Below the pieces are notes generated by a model. The model ran no database searches. It was not told the origin of the DNA and saw only the letters and a program-made list of their open reading frames with translations. Both the position numbers and the translations under genes were made by a program. A stretch of 64,000 nucleotides of DNA. It comes from G020353115 sp964389685. Lineage in GTDB: Bacteria; Bacteroidota; Bacteroidia; Bacteroidales; VadinHA17. This document shows positions 53,972 to 63,500 of the stretch, in pieces. The stretch lies in NCBI GenBank assembly GCA_964389685.1, contig CAYMFM010000011.1:1-64000 (forward strand), in the 5' to 3' direction. Position 1 is the first letter of the stretch, and every line of letters starts with the position of its first letter.

Positions 53972-54130
53972 CTACCAGATCCGATCTTCAAATTCCGGAT
54001 GATCAATGAAGGGATTCCTGTTGCCCTGGTACTTGGAATAGATCAAATCATTCCTTCTTCGCTCCCAGTTGTCAACGGGATCTTGCTGATGCCATCTTAA
54101 CAAGGAGCTCAATTTGCTCCGGGATGAGGT
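53972..54130 (-). pseudogene. Endonuclease I family, C-terminal fragment
   Basis: The frame reads LSSLLRWHQQDPVDNWERRR and NDLIYSKYQGNRNPFIDHPEF, the conserved C-terminal part of EndA-like endonuclease I (W-x-x-x-DPV...W-x-x-RN, QGNRNPF-DHPE). The first two thirds, including the metal site, are missing. It lies between two intact genes of the minus-strand run and shows that DNA was lost here. Confidence 0.7.
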
Positions 54131-54162
54131 ACTCACCTTCACAAGAATTTGCATAGTGAAAA

Positions 54163-55317
54163 CTACAGATTGAATTTCTCCGGGATCTGAAACCTCAAGT
54201 CAAAATTGACGAATAAATCGCTTGAATTTGATTTATTAAATAAATTATTATAATCATAACCAGCATTAAGGTTAATCCATAATCCATCCATGAGATTAAT
54301 TTCAGCCCCTAAATTTATTAATGCATTGTTAGTACTATTTGAATCCTGATAGTAATATTGTCCTTCTATGAATCCCTTTATTCTATTTGTTCCACAATAA
54401 AACCTTGAAGCAATTGTTAGTTTATTTAAAGAAAAGGATTTGGTCGTACCTAAATCAACTATAAGGCTATCAAAACTCGAATAATGATAATTAAATCCGA
54501 TAAGGATCTGTCCCCATTTTTTAACAGGTAACGCATATGTTCCCCATAGCCCAAATGAATTGAACTTTATGTTTTTAGCAAGACTATCTGGCGATTCATT
54601 TAAGATTGCTACTGCTATATCTAGTTTTTGTTTATTCCAATTTTCATTCTTATAATCTTCTTTTAATTTCTTTAATCGTTTATCATATAGTAGATCTTGA
54701 TACTTTTCTAAGTTCTCAAGAATATACATTTCTGTATTTCTCGCTACCACAGTATCCGTGGCATAGTCGTAGATACTTTTCCCAATAGAGTTTAAATATT
54801 CTATTTTTAATATGTTTTCTAATTCAGTCTTTTCAGCTGTAAGTTTAATTACTTCATTTATAAAATTTCTGTCAGATTTTTGATCTCCATTATCTATTAA
54901 AGTGATACGTGCACCTAGAGCCAACTTATTATTTGTGGTTGTGTCATCACTTATGGTTTGACTTCCTAATGATAACCTTAGACTATGCCAGATCTTTTTC
55001 TTTTCATATTCATCCAATGTAATGCTGTTTGATTTTGCTAGTAATATCGGTGCTACTTCCAATGCAAATGATTGAGGCAGTACAATAGATTTACCCTTAA
55101 TAAAATTTGATGTTACAACCGATAAATCGGTTACAGTTGATGGCCTAAGAATATCACTTGGATTTATACCAAGTATTTTAAACGCAGGTTGATCAGGGAC
55201 TGCAAAATCTAATCTATAGTATTTAGCTAAAGTTGCATTATCACTTGTTCCCTGTGAAATACTCTTGATAACAAAAAGGGCAAATGCAACCAAGGTGAAT
55301 ACTAATCTTTTCATCAT
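54163..55317 (-). CDS. Exported protein with a probable outer-membrane beta-barrel
   Basis: The 384-residue protein has a signal peptide (MMKRLVFTLVAFALFVIKS). The N-terminal half includes a helical, charged segment (about residues 155-250); the C-terminal half alternates strands (WGQILIGFNYHYSSFDSLIVDL, NKLTIASRFYCGTNRIKGFIEGQYYY, LWINLNAGYDYN) and ends in FVNFDLRFQIPEKFNL, like a barrel with a terminal aromatic or hydrophobic strand. Probably in the outer membrane. No homology recognised. The gene follows the 125-residue gene by 6 nt. Confidence 0.65.
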   Translation of the reverse strand: MMKRLVFTLVAFALFVIKSISQGTSDNATLAKYYRLDFAVPDQPAFKILGINPSDILRPSTVTDLSVVTSNFIKGKSIVLPQSFALEVAPILLAKSNSITLDEYEKKKIWHSLRLSLGSQTISDDTTTNNKLALGARITLIDNGDQKSDRNFINEVIKLTAEKTELENILKIEYLNSIGKSIYDYATDTVVARNTEMYILENLEKYQDLLYDKRLKKLKEDYKNENWNKQKLDIAVAILNESPDSLAKNIKFNSFGLWGTYALPVKKWGQILIGFNYHYSSFDSLIVDLGTTKSFSLNKLTIASRFYCGTNRIKGFIEGQYYYQDSNSTNNALINLGAEINLMDGLWINLNAGYDYNNLFNKSNSSDLFVNFDLRFQIPEKFNL

Positions 55318-55323
55318 AAATAT

Positions 55324-55701
55324 TTATTTTTCTATGATTAGAAAGAGCTGAGAAACTTGGGTCTCACCAGTTATTTTTCCGGCATCAATTACCTCGTCTA
55401 ATTTCTGATCACCCTGGTATAATTCAACTCTAATTTCAAAGTTTTTATAGTTTTCTGGATCAAGCCCAACAAAATTGATCCTTACATCAATTAATCTACC
55501 AATATTTGAATTAACAGGCATTGGTAATGGATAACTATCATCATAAGGATTTTGGTTATTACCCTTGTGACGTTCTAAAACTTGATTACTTTGTGCTTCG
55601 AAGAGTAAATATTCATAAGAAGCGACAATTAATCCATTAAAAACAATATCAATCTTTAATCTAGGACCATTCGGATCGATTTTAACTTTTTTCGCTTTCA
55701 T
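55324..55701 (-). CDS. Strand-rich hypothetical protein
   Basis: The 125-residue protein (MKAKKVKIDPNGPRLKIDIV...) looks like a single beta-sandwich: alternating strands, a conserved-looking loop GNNQNPYDDSYPLPMPVNSN, and no signal peptide or cysteines. I do not recognise it. It is the first gene after the 24-bp repeat scar and probably cotranscribed with the barrel-like gene. Confidence 0.6.
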   Translation of the reverse strand: MKAKKVKIDPNGPRLKIDIVFNGLIVASYEYLLFEAQSNQVLERHKGNNQNPYDDSYPLPMPVNSNIGRLIDVRINFVGLDPENYKNFEIRVELYQGDQKLDEVIDAGKITGETQVSQLFLIIEK

Positions 55702-55770
55702 ATTATTTGATTTGACTTATCATATCTACATATTGGCCTATTGCAAATTCATGTCATATTATACACCCTA

Positions 55771-55925
55771 TTCCGGTTTATTGTGAGCAGTCTGATTGTA
55801 ATTAAATTTCATAATCGTTTTGAACTTATATGGTGATGCTTAGTTTCCGGTTTTAGGTGCTCATTTATTTCCTGAATAATGTGCTCATTTTTCTCAGGGA
55901 ATATTTGCTCAGTTTGTTCGGATTT
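55771..55925. mobile_element. Second 24-bp repeat array (IS21-end-like scar)
   Basis: TGAGCA at 55784 (reverse) and TGCTTA/TGCTCA at 55837, 55858, 55882 and 55906 (forward), the last three 24 bp apart. The segment CCGGTTTATTGTGAGCAGT (55773-55791) is identical to 31662-31680 in the first array, and the order (reverse unit, about 50-bp gap, forward units) is the same. No transposase is present. It separates two halves of the minus-strand gene run. Confidence 0.6.
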
Positions 55926-56000
55926 TGCATTTTGGCTTATAATCATACGTTAGCAGAAAACTTCCCTTCAATAAAAGGATCGCAAGCTAATCAGTCTCTG

Positions 56001-56690
56001 CTACTTCACTTCCGGGTGGTTCAGGTCTTCCTGGGCTTTCTTCTTTGTATATTGAGCCAGATTTTCCACCTTGACAATATATGCTTCGTTAAGATCTACA
56101 TCCAGAGGATTTGTGGCTGCTGGATTCTTAAAGGTGTCAGCCCTGACCTTATTGGCCCATGTAGCGCATGCCTCAGAACAGTAGAGTCTTTTTTCAGCCC
56201 GTTTCCCTTTAGGCCCGATCCATCGGCCCGATAGGACCAAAATGATCTGATAGAAAAAATTCATAATATCATACCGGGTCGGAACAAGGGCAGAGGCTAT
56301 GGCAGTTTTGGAGATCAGCTCTTTTTCGGTTTTATCATACGCATCCGCTGGTGAAAGAATCTTGATCCTTCCATGATCTTTTACCGAATAAGCCTTTTCA
56401 AAGGGCTGAATGGTAATCCCCTCCCTCAAGGCCTCTGCCACATACGGGTTGCCCCAGATATCAATGAAGGTAAACGCATGGGTATAGATATCATCTGCCG
56501 GATATCCTTTCCGTTTATTGTATTTCCTCATAAAATACCGGATACCCGAAGAGATCCAGGTCATGGGTTCCCACAGTTTAAACCTCTTACCTTTGATTAA
56601 ACCAATATCGCCAGGCACGGGCCAGAGCGAATCATACGTAATCTCCCTTTTCATTGGTTTTTCATCCTTTATTTCCTTACTTGCCTTCAT
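56001..56690 (-). CDS. Second permuted papain-fold (YiiX-like) hydrolase
   Basis: The 229-residue protein has the same permuted set as the gene at 53375: PVPGDIGLIKGK, His71 in YTHAFTFI, Glu86 in VAEALREG and the nucleophile Cys171 in RLYCSEACATW. The Cys-Ser-Glu start of the helix is typical for YiiX-like enzymes. It overlaps the upstream membrane protein gene by 14 nt, so the two are coupled. No signal peptide; it may act at the cytoplasmic face of the membrane. Confidence 0.8.
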   Translation of the reverse strand: MKASKEIKDEKPMKREITYDSLWPVPGDIGLIKGKRFKLWEPMTWISSGIRYFMRKYNKRKGYPADDIYTHAFTFIDIWGNPYVAEALREGITIQPFEKAYSVKDHGRIKILSPADAYDKTEKELISKTAIASALVPTRYDIMNFFYQIILVLSGRWIGPKGKRAEKRLYCSEACATWANKVRADTFKNPAATNPLDVDLNEAYIVKVENLAQYTKKKAQEDLNHPEVK

Positions 56691-57255
56691 GACCTATTTC
56701 CTTATTATGTAAAGAAATCCCAATGATTAAAAACTGAAGGATGAGCAAAACGATAACAAGACATACTAACAAAATCAATGAAATGTATGTAAACAGAACC
56801 TTCAATAGTACGCCCGTGGCAAAACCATTTACCAGGCAAATCACGATTAACAAAATGATATGGGAACTGCTCAGGGAAAGAAACTTGGGTTCGTTTGGAT
56901 CGGTATAGTAACGGGTGTCATCCGTGATATCATCCTTGATATCATCCTTGATTTCATCCTGGTAATTTTTTCGGATTTGATTGATAAAACGAGCGGTCTT
57001 GACATAGTAGAACCTTATCTCAACTACATACCATTCAAAAAACAAACCCAGGATGATGGATACCGAAAGGATGAAAATTACAAGCGGTAACAAATTGGTA
57101 TGATTCGGTATTTTCAGTATGGTGATCGACGATCCCAGAATGGTAGTGTAAATCGTAATCATGAATTTGAACATACTCTGAATCTGGATATCATAATGCC
57201 GGATCTGATTATTACCCTGGGCAAAATCGGTGTTAAGAAATTGTATCGCATCCAT
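56677..57255 (-). CDS. Four-helix membrane protein of unknown function
   Basis: The 192-residue protein has two helical hairpins (FMITIYTTILGSSITIL, LPLVIFILSVSIILGLFFEW; IILLIVICLVNGFATGVLL, ISLILLVCLVIVLLILQFLI) around a polar loop with an odd triple near-repeat DEIKDD-IKDD-ITDD. No family recognised. Overlaps the YiiX-like gene by 14 nt. Confidence 0.65.
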   Translation of the reverse strand: MDAIQFLNTDFAQGNNQIRHYDIQIQSMFKFMITIYTTILGSSITILKIPNHTNLLPLVIFILSVSIILGLFFEWYVVEIRFYYVKTARFINQIRKNYQDEIKDDIKDDITDDTRYYTDPNEPKFLSLSSSHIILLIVICLVNGFATGVLLKVLFTYISLILLVCLVIVLLILQFLIIGISLHNKEIGHEGK

Positions 57256-57300
57256 GGCCTTTTGCCATTTTAGTTGCTAAATTCTATTTAAAACTTTTCA

Positions 57301-58440
57301 TCAGAATGCAAGTTTGACCCATATAATCCTGTGATCGGAAACAAAATATGTGGAATAGTCCTTTGCATCGTACAGGGTTTTCTGACGGGTAATACTCAAG
57401 ACATCATCGTTTGAAACCTCCCCTACTCTTTCAAGAAGATCCAGGTAAGTTTTCAGGGCTTTATTCCTTTCGCCGTTTAAATAATCGGCCGTCTTTTTCA
57501 TAAAGCCGCTTCTCAGGTCAAAGGCAAATATGCCGCAGTCCTCCAAAAATTCGCCTCCATCTGCCAGGTTGTCCGACAGATCGGGGGAAAGAAGAATTTG
57601 GTCGTAGAAATATCCGTTATTCCTGAATCCCATATTCGTCCTAAGCTCATCATCACCTGCGGATCCCAAATAGGACAGATCCCGGAATACCTGGAAAACT
57701 GATCCGGAATCATGAAGAGCTGTGATCCTTTCCTCTCCCAGGTAGTTATTCACACCACTGGTCCGCCGGTATCCCCAGTTGAAATCCCCAACAACAATCA
57801 GATTCGTGTTATTCTGAATGAACCAGTTTGCTAGTTCAATTATCTCCTGTCCCCTGTACGGATCATCCGGTTTCAGGTGAACGGATCCAAGGTGAAAGGT
57901 ATGGGTTTGATTATTTGTGTTCAGGTTTACATCAAAGAGAGCAAGGTCTCTCCTTAGCCCTAAATCCTCATAGCCATTCCAAAAAACCTGACAAATGAAA
58001 TCATTACAGATTTCCCGATAAGCTACCAGGTTTATTTCTCTGCCATTTCCAACACCACTTGGCTGCGGTGGAATACATAGCGCCCATCCATCACCAAAGG
58101 CAATTCTAAGCTGTGCGACAATGGCTTTAAACTGTGGAATATTCATCTCCTCGACATCCTCCCCATCAAATAGTCCCAGTCCCACCTCCTGGAAAACCAC
58201 GATATCGGCCTCATTCACAAGATCGATCAATTCCAGATAATCTTTGAAACTTCGCTTCCGGTCTCCGAGATTTCGGATATTGAAACTGACAATAGTAATT
58301 TCACCCTGGATGGATTCATCCATATACCTGGCCAATCTCCGGTCACCAGGGTTGACATCGCCTCTTGAAATAACCGGAAATTGTGGGAAGCATGTAATGG
58401 TAAGTAAAAATATTATAACCAGTAAACTTAACTTTTTCAT
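57301..58440 (-). CDS. Secreted endonuclease/exonuclease/phosphatase-fold protein
   Basis: The 379-residue protein has a signal peptide (MKKLSLLVIIFLLTITCFPQ) and the EEP (DNase I-like) fold: VSFNIRNLG, the metal Glu in DIVVFQEVG, HLGSVHLKP, VVGDFNWGY and the final SDHRIIW. It should cut a phosphodiester or phosphate ester outside the cytoplasm. The start at 58440 gives a normal signal peptide and a 1-nt gap to the upstream gene; a start at 58467 would overlap it by 26 nt. Confidence 0.88.
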   Translation of the reverse strand: MKKLSLLVIIFLLTITCFPQFPVISRGDVNPGDRRLARYMDESIQGEITIVSFNIRNLGDRKRSFKDYLELIDLVNEADIVVFQEVGLGLFDGEDVEEMNIPQFKAIVAQLRIAFGDGWALCIPPQPSGVGNGREINLVAYREICNDFICQVFWNGYEDLGLRRDLALFDVNLNTNNQTHTFHLGSVHLKPDDPYRGQEIIELANWFIQNNTNLIVVGDFNWGYRRTSGVNNYLGEERITALHDSGSVFQVFRDLSYLGSAGDDELRTNMGFRNNGYFYDQILLSPDLSDNLADGGEFLEDCGIFAFDLRSGFMKKTADYLNGERNKALKTYLDLLERVGEVSNDDVLSITRQKTLYDAKDYSTYFVSDHRIIWVKLAF

Positions 58441-58441
58441 T

Positions 58442-59470
58442 TCATCTTTCATTTTTCTTTTTATCACTTTTCTTTTCGGGTAACCCTCCCGAATTACGGA
58501 TCTTGATTGCCTTATTTAACAGATCAAACCAGAAATTAGCCCCTAAGCTGATCGCAAAAGCCGTAATTATAAATCCTACGAGTTTCTTCAACGTCCACGC
58601 AAATAGTTGTCCGGACTCCCTGGTTTCTTCTATTTCCTTTCTTGCTTCTTTCCAGCTCATCCCCATTATTTTGTTTGTTGCAGAAAGCTGTTCATCAAGC
58701 AGGTTGTGGATATTATCATTGAGTTCTTCAATTCTTTCAACGGCCGGGTCGATCTCCTCATCATGGGCGATTTCCAGTTCTCCTTCCACTTCTTCCCAAT
58801 CCGACTCACGATACATTTCCTGGATTACCAGATAATCCGAAGACTGTAATTGTGCGGATTGTTTGATGCTCAGTTCCACCAGGCTTTTTCTTGCTTTTGA
58901 ATCCGTTGATAGCTTATTTATTATACTGAGTGTATCGGCATTAAATATTCCAGCAATAATAAAACCTATAACAAGTAGAGCGATTTGAGTGTTTCTTTTA
59001 TACCAGCCACTGGCACGGCATTGTACCTCCTCAAACCAGTCCTCAATCTTCCCCCTGAATGCAGTAATATCTCCGGCTGTCTCTATCCAGAAAGACTGCA
59101 GGATTTCCTTTGTAGGACCCAGTGGCAATTTTTCCAGGCCACCGGTAATATCTTCCTGTTGGGGAAATTTCCCTTTTTCGGAAAACGATTCCAGAAGAAT
59201 TTTTGAAAATTTGGATTCCGATAGATACGAGGGATATCTCTTCTTTTTATCTTTTCGAAGTTTTCTGAACATGGGATGCTCGATGAATTTGTAAAACAGC
59301 ACCTCATTTTTCTCATCGTTCAGCAGGTTAACAAGGCTCTTTTTCAGATTCCTTCCGCGGAGAGAAAGCAGGCCAGAGATCAGTTCATTTACGGTTGTAC
59401 CCAAAAGACTCAGTAACAGGTAAATAAATACTAAACCAATGACGATTTCAAGAATTTCTGATGCGAACAT
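58442..59470 (-). CDS. Three-helix membrane protein of unknown function
   Basis: The 342-residue protein has an N-terminal helix (IVIGLVFIYLLLSLLGTTVNEL) followed by the pattern ISGLLSLRGRNLKKSLVNLL, a second helix (ALLVIGFIIAGIF), a long charged coiled region (residues about 205-275, EVEGELEIAHDEEIDPAVER...) and a last helix (LVGFIITAFAISLGANFWFDLLNKAIKIR). I have seen the same N- and C-terminal patterns in uncharacterised bacterial proteins but can give no function. It is the first gene of the minus-strand run. Confidence 0.65.
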   Translation of the reverse strand: MFASEILEIVIGLVFIYLLLSLLGTTVNELISGLLSLRGRNLKKSLVNLLNDEKNEVLFYKFIEHPMFRKLRKDKKKRYPSYLSESKFSKILLESFSEKGKFPQQEDITGGLEKLPLGPTKEILQSFWIETAGDITAFRGKIEDWFEEVQCRASGWYKRNTQIALLVIGFIIAGIFNADTLSIINKLSTDSKARKSLVELSIKQSAQLQSSDYLVIQEMYRESDWEEVEGELEIAHDEEIDPAVERIEELNDNIHNLLDEQLSATNKIMGMSWKEARKEIEETRESGQLFAWTLKKLVGFIITAFAISLGANFWFDLLNKAIKIRNSGGLPEKKSDKKKNER

Positions 59471-60029
59471 GGCATTTGAATTTTAGTGGATAAATTTTAA
59501 ATGAAGTTCAGATTTACAATAGGCTAAAAGTTTATTCCAGAAACACGTATTTCACTGCCTGTTACCTAAGACTTTTTGACAAACGAATGTCAATTTAGAA
59601 TGATTTTAAGGATTGATTAAATCCGATCAGAATCTAATCCCGGCTCCTTATTGTTTTAGGATGAATCGGGTTGAATTCAAATAAATAATAAACACTTATA
59701 ACAGATATGCAGTACGGACCGTGATCAGGGATTTGTAGACTAGCTGGACTTGTCAGAAAGAATTTTCATTATTCAAGTACTGGAAATACCTCTCTGAATA
59801 AACGAGAAATTCTTGACCTAATAAGAAACCTAAATGGAAAAAGTAACAGAAAAACATTCATTGACCCTGGTCACGAAGAACTTTATTATTCATGACAGCA
59901 TTAACCTAGATCATAAAAGGAATTATTCTTCTTTGAAAATGAATGCAACAATTGGATTTATTTTGGATCTGGATCAATTTCTAAAATATTTCAACAGATA
60001 ACTGAAGCGATCGATTTGTTTCAAATCTT
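59471..60029. other. Gene-poor stretch upstream of the membrane-protein operon
   Basis: Mostly AT-rich with no recognisable gene. One weak frame at 59834-60001 (plus, 55 codons, MEKVTEKHSLTLVTKNFIIH...) has no start signal or family. No consensus promoter was found for the minus-strand gene at 59470. Confidence 0.4.
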
Positions 60030-60069
60030 AAAAACTAAACCTACCAGCAACTGATTCTGCTAGTAGGTT
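60030..60069 (-). terminator. Intrinsic terminator of the GG-peptide gene
   Basis: On the minus strand AACCTACTAGCA (60069-60058) pairs with TGCTGGTAGGTT (60049-60038), one G-T pair, 8-nt loop, followed by TAGTTTTTAAG. It begins 19 nt after the stop of the peptide gene and has no minus-strand gene close enough otherwise, which supports that gene as real and monocistronic. Confidence 0.75.
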
Positions 60070-60087
60070 CAGTAAAACTCAGACCTA

Positions 60088-60246
60088 TTAAGTTATTGGT
60101 TCCTCGTATTCTTCCTCACCATGAGGAGGCGGTGGTGGTGGAGGGGGGTCATCCCCACCTCTGATTTTACCTAACTCATTAAGATCTAAGGTGAAAGAAT
60201 GAAATTTCTCACAGAATTCATCCGGAGTTGAAATTAACGTTTCCAT
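60088..60246 (-). CDS. Small peptide with GG leader-like motif and a polyproline run
   Basis: A 52-residue frame begins METLISTPDEFCEKFHSFTL and continues DLNELGKIRGG, then DD, eight prolines, HG and an acidic end (EEEYEEPIT). The L-x-x-L-x-K-I-x-GG pattern matches the leader end of Bacteroidota double-glycine peptide precursors (bacteriocin/RiPP type), with the core after GG being proline- and acid-rich instead of Cys/Ser/Thr-rich. It has its own terminator and is divergent from the TPR-CHAT protease, 267 nt away. No peptidase-ABC exporter or modifying enzyme is in the window. Processing by the CHAT protein is a hypothesis. Confidence 0.65.
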   Translation of the reverse strand: METLISTPDEFCEKFHSFTLDLNELGKIRGGDDPPPPPPPPHGEEEYEEPIT

Positions 60247-60512
60247 GATTGCACTGGTTTAATATTTTCCTACTCTGTTTAAGCTTTTCGGAATCCGCTG
60301 AAAAACACTTTGTTAGTATATTCCTGATTCAATAAGAAATAGCCCTTTACCTGCCTTCGAGATGAACGTTTGTAATAGTATTCTTTAATCCTGGTGCTTT
60401 TCATTGGCCGTTTCAGGTATTGTCAATACTCGAAGTGTTCAGTATTTTGTACCTTTATACTAAACATTTGAGTTTTTACTTACAGACAGCTGGTAACCAA
60501 TTTCTATTGCAG

Positions 60513-63500
60513 ATGAGAATCATTAAAATTATTTTGATGCTCACCATCTGCTTCCATTATAATCTGGGAGTTATTTCCTATTCACAAGAATCTGGGATTG
60601 CAAATCCGGATTCTTCCCAATCAGATAGATATTACCAGCTCGGTGAATCATCCATTATGAAAGCGGAATACGATAGTGCAATCTGTTATTTTGAGGAAGC
60701 AGGAGCGATTTTTAGAAGTGCAAACGATTGGGATGGTTACACGATGTGTTTACTTAAAACCAGTGAAGTGTATTTAATTAAAAGGGAATTCCAGACCTGC
60801 GAAGTATTCATAAAAGTAGCAGAAGATGTAATTGAAACACATTCAACAAATGATTTCAGGACATCTGTTGAGCTCTTAAAAAACAAGGGCAAGTTTCTGT
60901 TATATAAAAATGATTATCATGAATCAATACAAGAACTCGATAAAGCTATTGAATTAGCGTCCGAACATTCAGAAATACAGGATATTTCATTAATCCCCGT
61001 CTTTAACATAATTGGGATTAATTATGCTTATTTACGCAATTTTGAAAAAGCCATTGAAAATTACAAGAAAGCTTTAGAGATTGGTATATACAATAACCTT
61101 AAAAATGATAAAGAAATAGCCAAAGTATACAATAACTTAGGTATTGCTCACAAGCAACTTGGTGATTTTAATAGTGCATTACATTTTTATCTTAGGAACT
61201 TAGCAATTTGTGAATTACTGCTTTCGAAGGATAATCCTGAGCTGGCAAAATCATACATCAACATTGGAGTGTTATATAAAAATCTGGGGAGATATGAAGA
61301 AGCAATGAAGTATTACAACCTGGCTGAAGATATATTGAACAAGATCTTCAATGAGGACTATGTTCTTCTTGGAAGTGTTTATTCAAAAAAAGCCGCGCTA
61401 TACAAGAATAACGGAGAATATGAAAAAGCTCTTTTATTTTTTAACAGAGCTCTAAATATATATAAGGGAGACTTGAAGGTAAATTATTGGAGATTAATTA
61501 CTGATTCCCATAATATAGGATTGGTTTATTACCTAATTGGTGAATATGAAAAGGCCATTGAACAGCTTGATCAGGTTATTCGGATTGCAACGAAATTTCA
61601 ATATCCGTATTTGTCAAATACGTATTCTCTTTATGCGAAATGTTTTGAGAGTCTCAATGAATATCAAAAAGCAGAGCAATATTACCGGTTAGCCATCGAA
61701 AAAAGGAAGGAGAATTATGGTGCTAATCATCCGGAATTGGCAAATCATTACTTGGATCTTGGCAAGCTCTATATTCTGCTTGACAGAGATCAGCAAGGGC
61801 TGGAACTTTATGAAAAAGCACTGGATATCTATTTAAGTAACTACGGATTAAGGCATCCATATACGGCAAATGCTTTTGCCTCGATCGGAGATTGCTACTT
61901 AAAATGGGACAAGACTTTTGAAGCTCTGGAATATTATCAGAAGGCACTGATCTCAGTTACAGAAGATTTCAATGATCCGGATATTGGTTCAAACCCGGAA
62001 TCCATAAAGTGCCTTTCAGAGATACAGCTCCTGAAGATATTAAAGAAAAAAGCAGTTGCCCTTAATCAAATTACTGTGGAGAATTGTGGTGATGAAGACC
62101 TTTATGAATTCTCCAGGTTGTGTTTTTCAACCTATGAAAACATAATCCACCTAATTGAATATCTGAGAACTCAATATAATACCAGGGATAGCAAACTGTT
62201 CCTTTCCAAAGTAGAGAACTCAACAATAATTGAAGCCATAGAATCGGCTTTCAGGTTGTATCAATTGACCGGAGAAGATTATTATAAAGAAAAATGTTTT
62301 GAATACACAGAAAAGAATAAGGTGTCCAGTCTTCTTTCGAATTTAAGAAACATGGAAGCGTTGAGATTCAGTAAAGTCCCTGATTCATTACAAATCCTGG
62401 AAAGAGCACTCTGTAAAGATATTTTCTTTTATAAAAACCAAATTCTATTGGAAAAAGAAAAAGATGAGCCTGATCACAATCTAATTGAAGCCTGGGATAA
62501 TAACCTGTTCGGATTGTATCATGAAAGGGATGAAATTCGAACTACTTTGAAATCAAAATATCCTGAATACTATAATCTATTGTTTAATCATTCTGTGATA
62601 GATATAGCAACCTTGCAATCAAAACTCAAAAAACACGATGTGCTGATTGAATATAGCATTTCAAAGAATTCGCTCATTTCGTCACTGATTACCAAAGAGA
62701 ATAATGAAATCACAATTAATCAACTTGATAGCCTTTTTTGGGAAGATTTAGGTTTGGTATATAATTTCATAAGTACAAGTAGATATGGAGGGATTTCATT
62801 AGAAGAGTACCGGCTGTTCCAGCACTCATCTTTCAATCTGTATAAAGTACTTCTAAGTCCTTATGAATCGATTATAACAGAGAAGAATATCATTATTGTT
62901 CCCGATGGAGAATTGGCATTCCTCCCATTTGAGGTTTTACTGACCGAACCTTCGGATGATTCCAATTTTCAGTATAAGGATCTTCCATATCTTATCAAGA
63001 ATCACTGTGTAAACTATGCATATTCAGCTACTTTACTCTTTGAAGAATTTGGTAACAGAAACCATTCTAATAGAGAAATACTGGCATTTGCTCCTTCTTA
63101 TGAAAATGGCACCGAAAGAAATGCATACGGTGAGCTAACATCAGGTGTTGAAAATATTCGTGAGGTTCTATCGCCAATTGTTATGAATAAGCAAGAAGTA
63201 GAGAATATCTCAAAGTTTACGAAAAGCAAGTTATTCCTGGACGATATGGCTACGAAAGCCAATTTCAACTCTTCTTATCAGGATGGTTATATCCTTCATT
63301 TTGCCTTACATACAATTATAGACGCAGAGAATCCATTAAACTCACAAATGGTTTTTGCACAGGATAAGACAAGGAACGATGATGGAATACTAAAGACTTA
63401 TGAGCTCTTTAATTTAAGTGCCAATGCTGAAATGGCCGTATTAAGTGCCTGTAAGACCGGTTTTGGTAAGGTTCAAAAGGGTGAGGGCATTATGAGCCTG

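Noticed and set aside
54100..54145. GAGCTCAATTTGCTCCGG-type words resembling the 24-bp repeat units
   Set aside because: The first unit is explained as coding sequence of the endonuclease I fragment (SKLSSLLRWH); only one further weak unit follows.
59834..60001. 55-codon plus-strand frame near the GG-peptide gene
   Set aside because: Starts with an ATG but has no ribosome binding site, promoter or family; kept only as a note.
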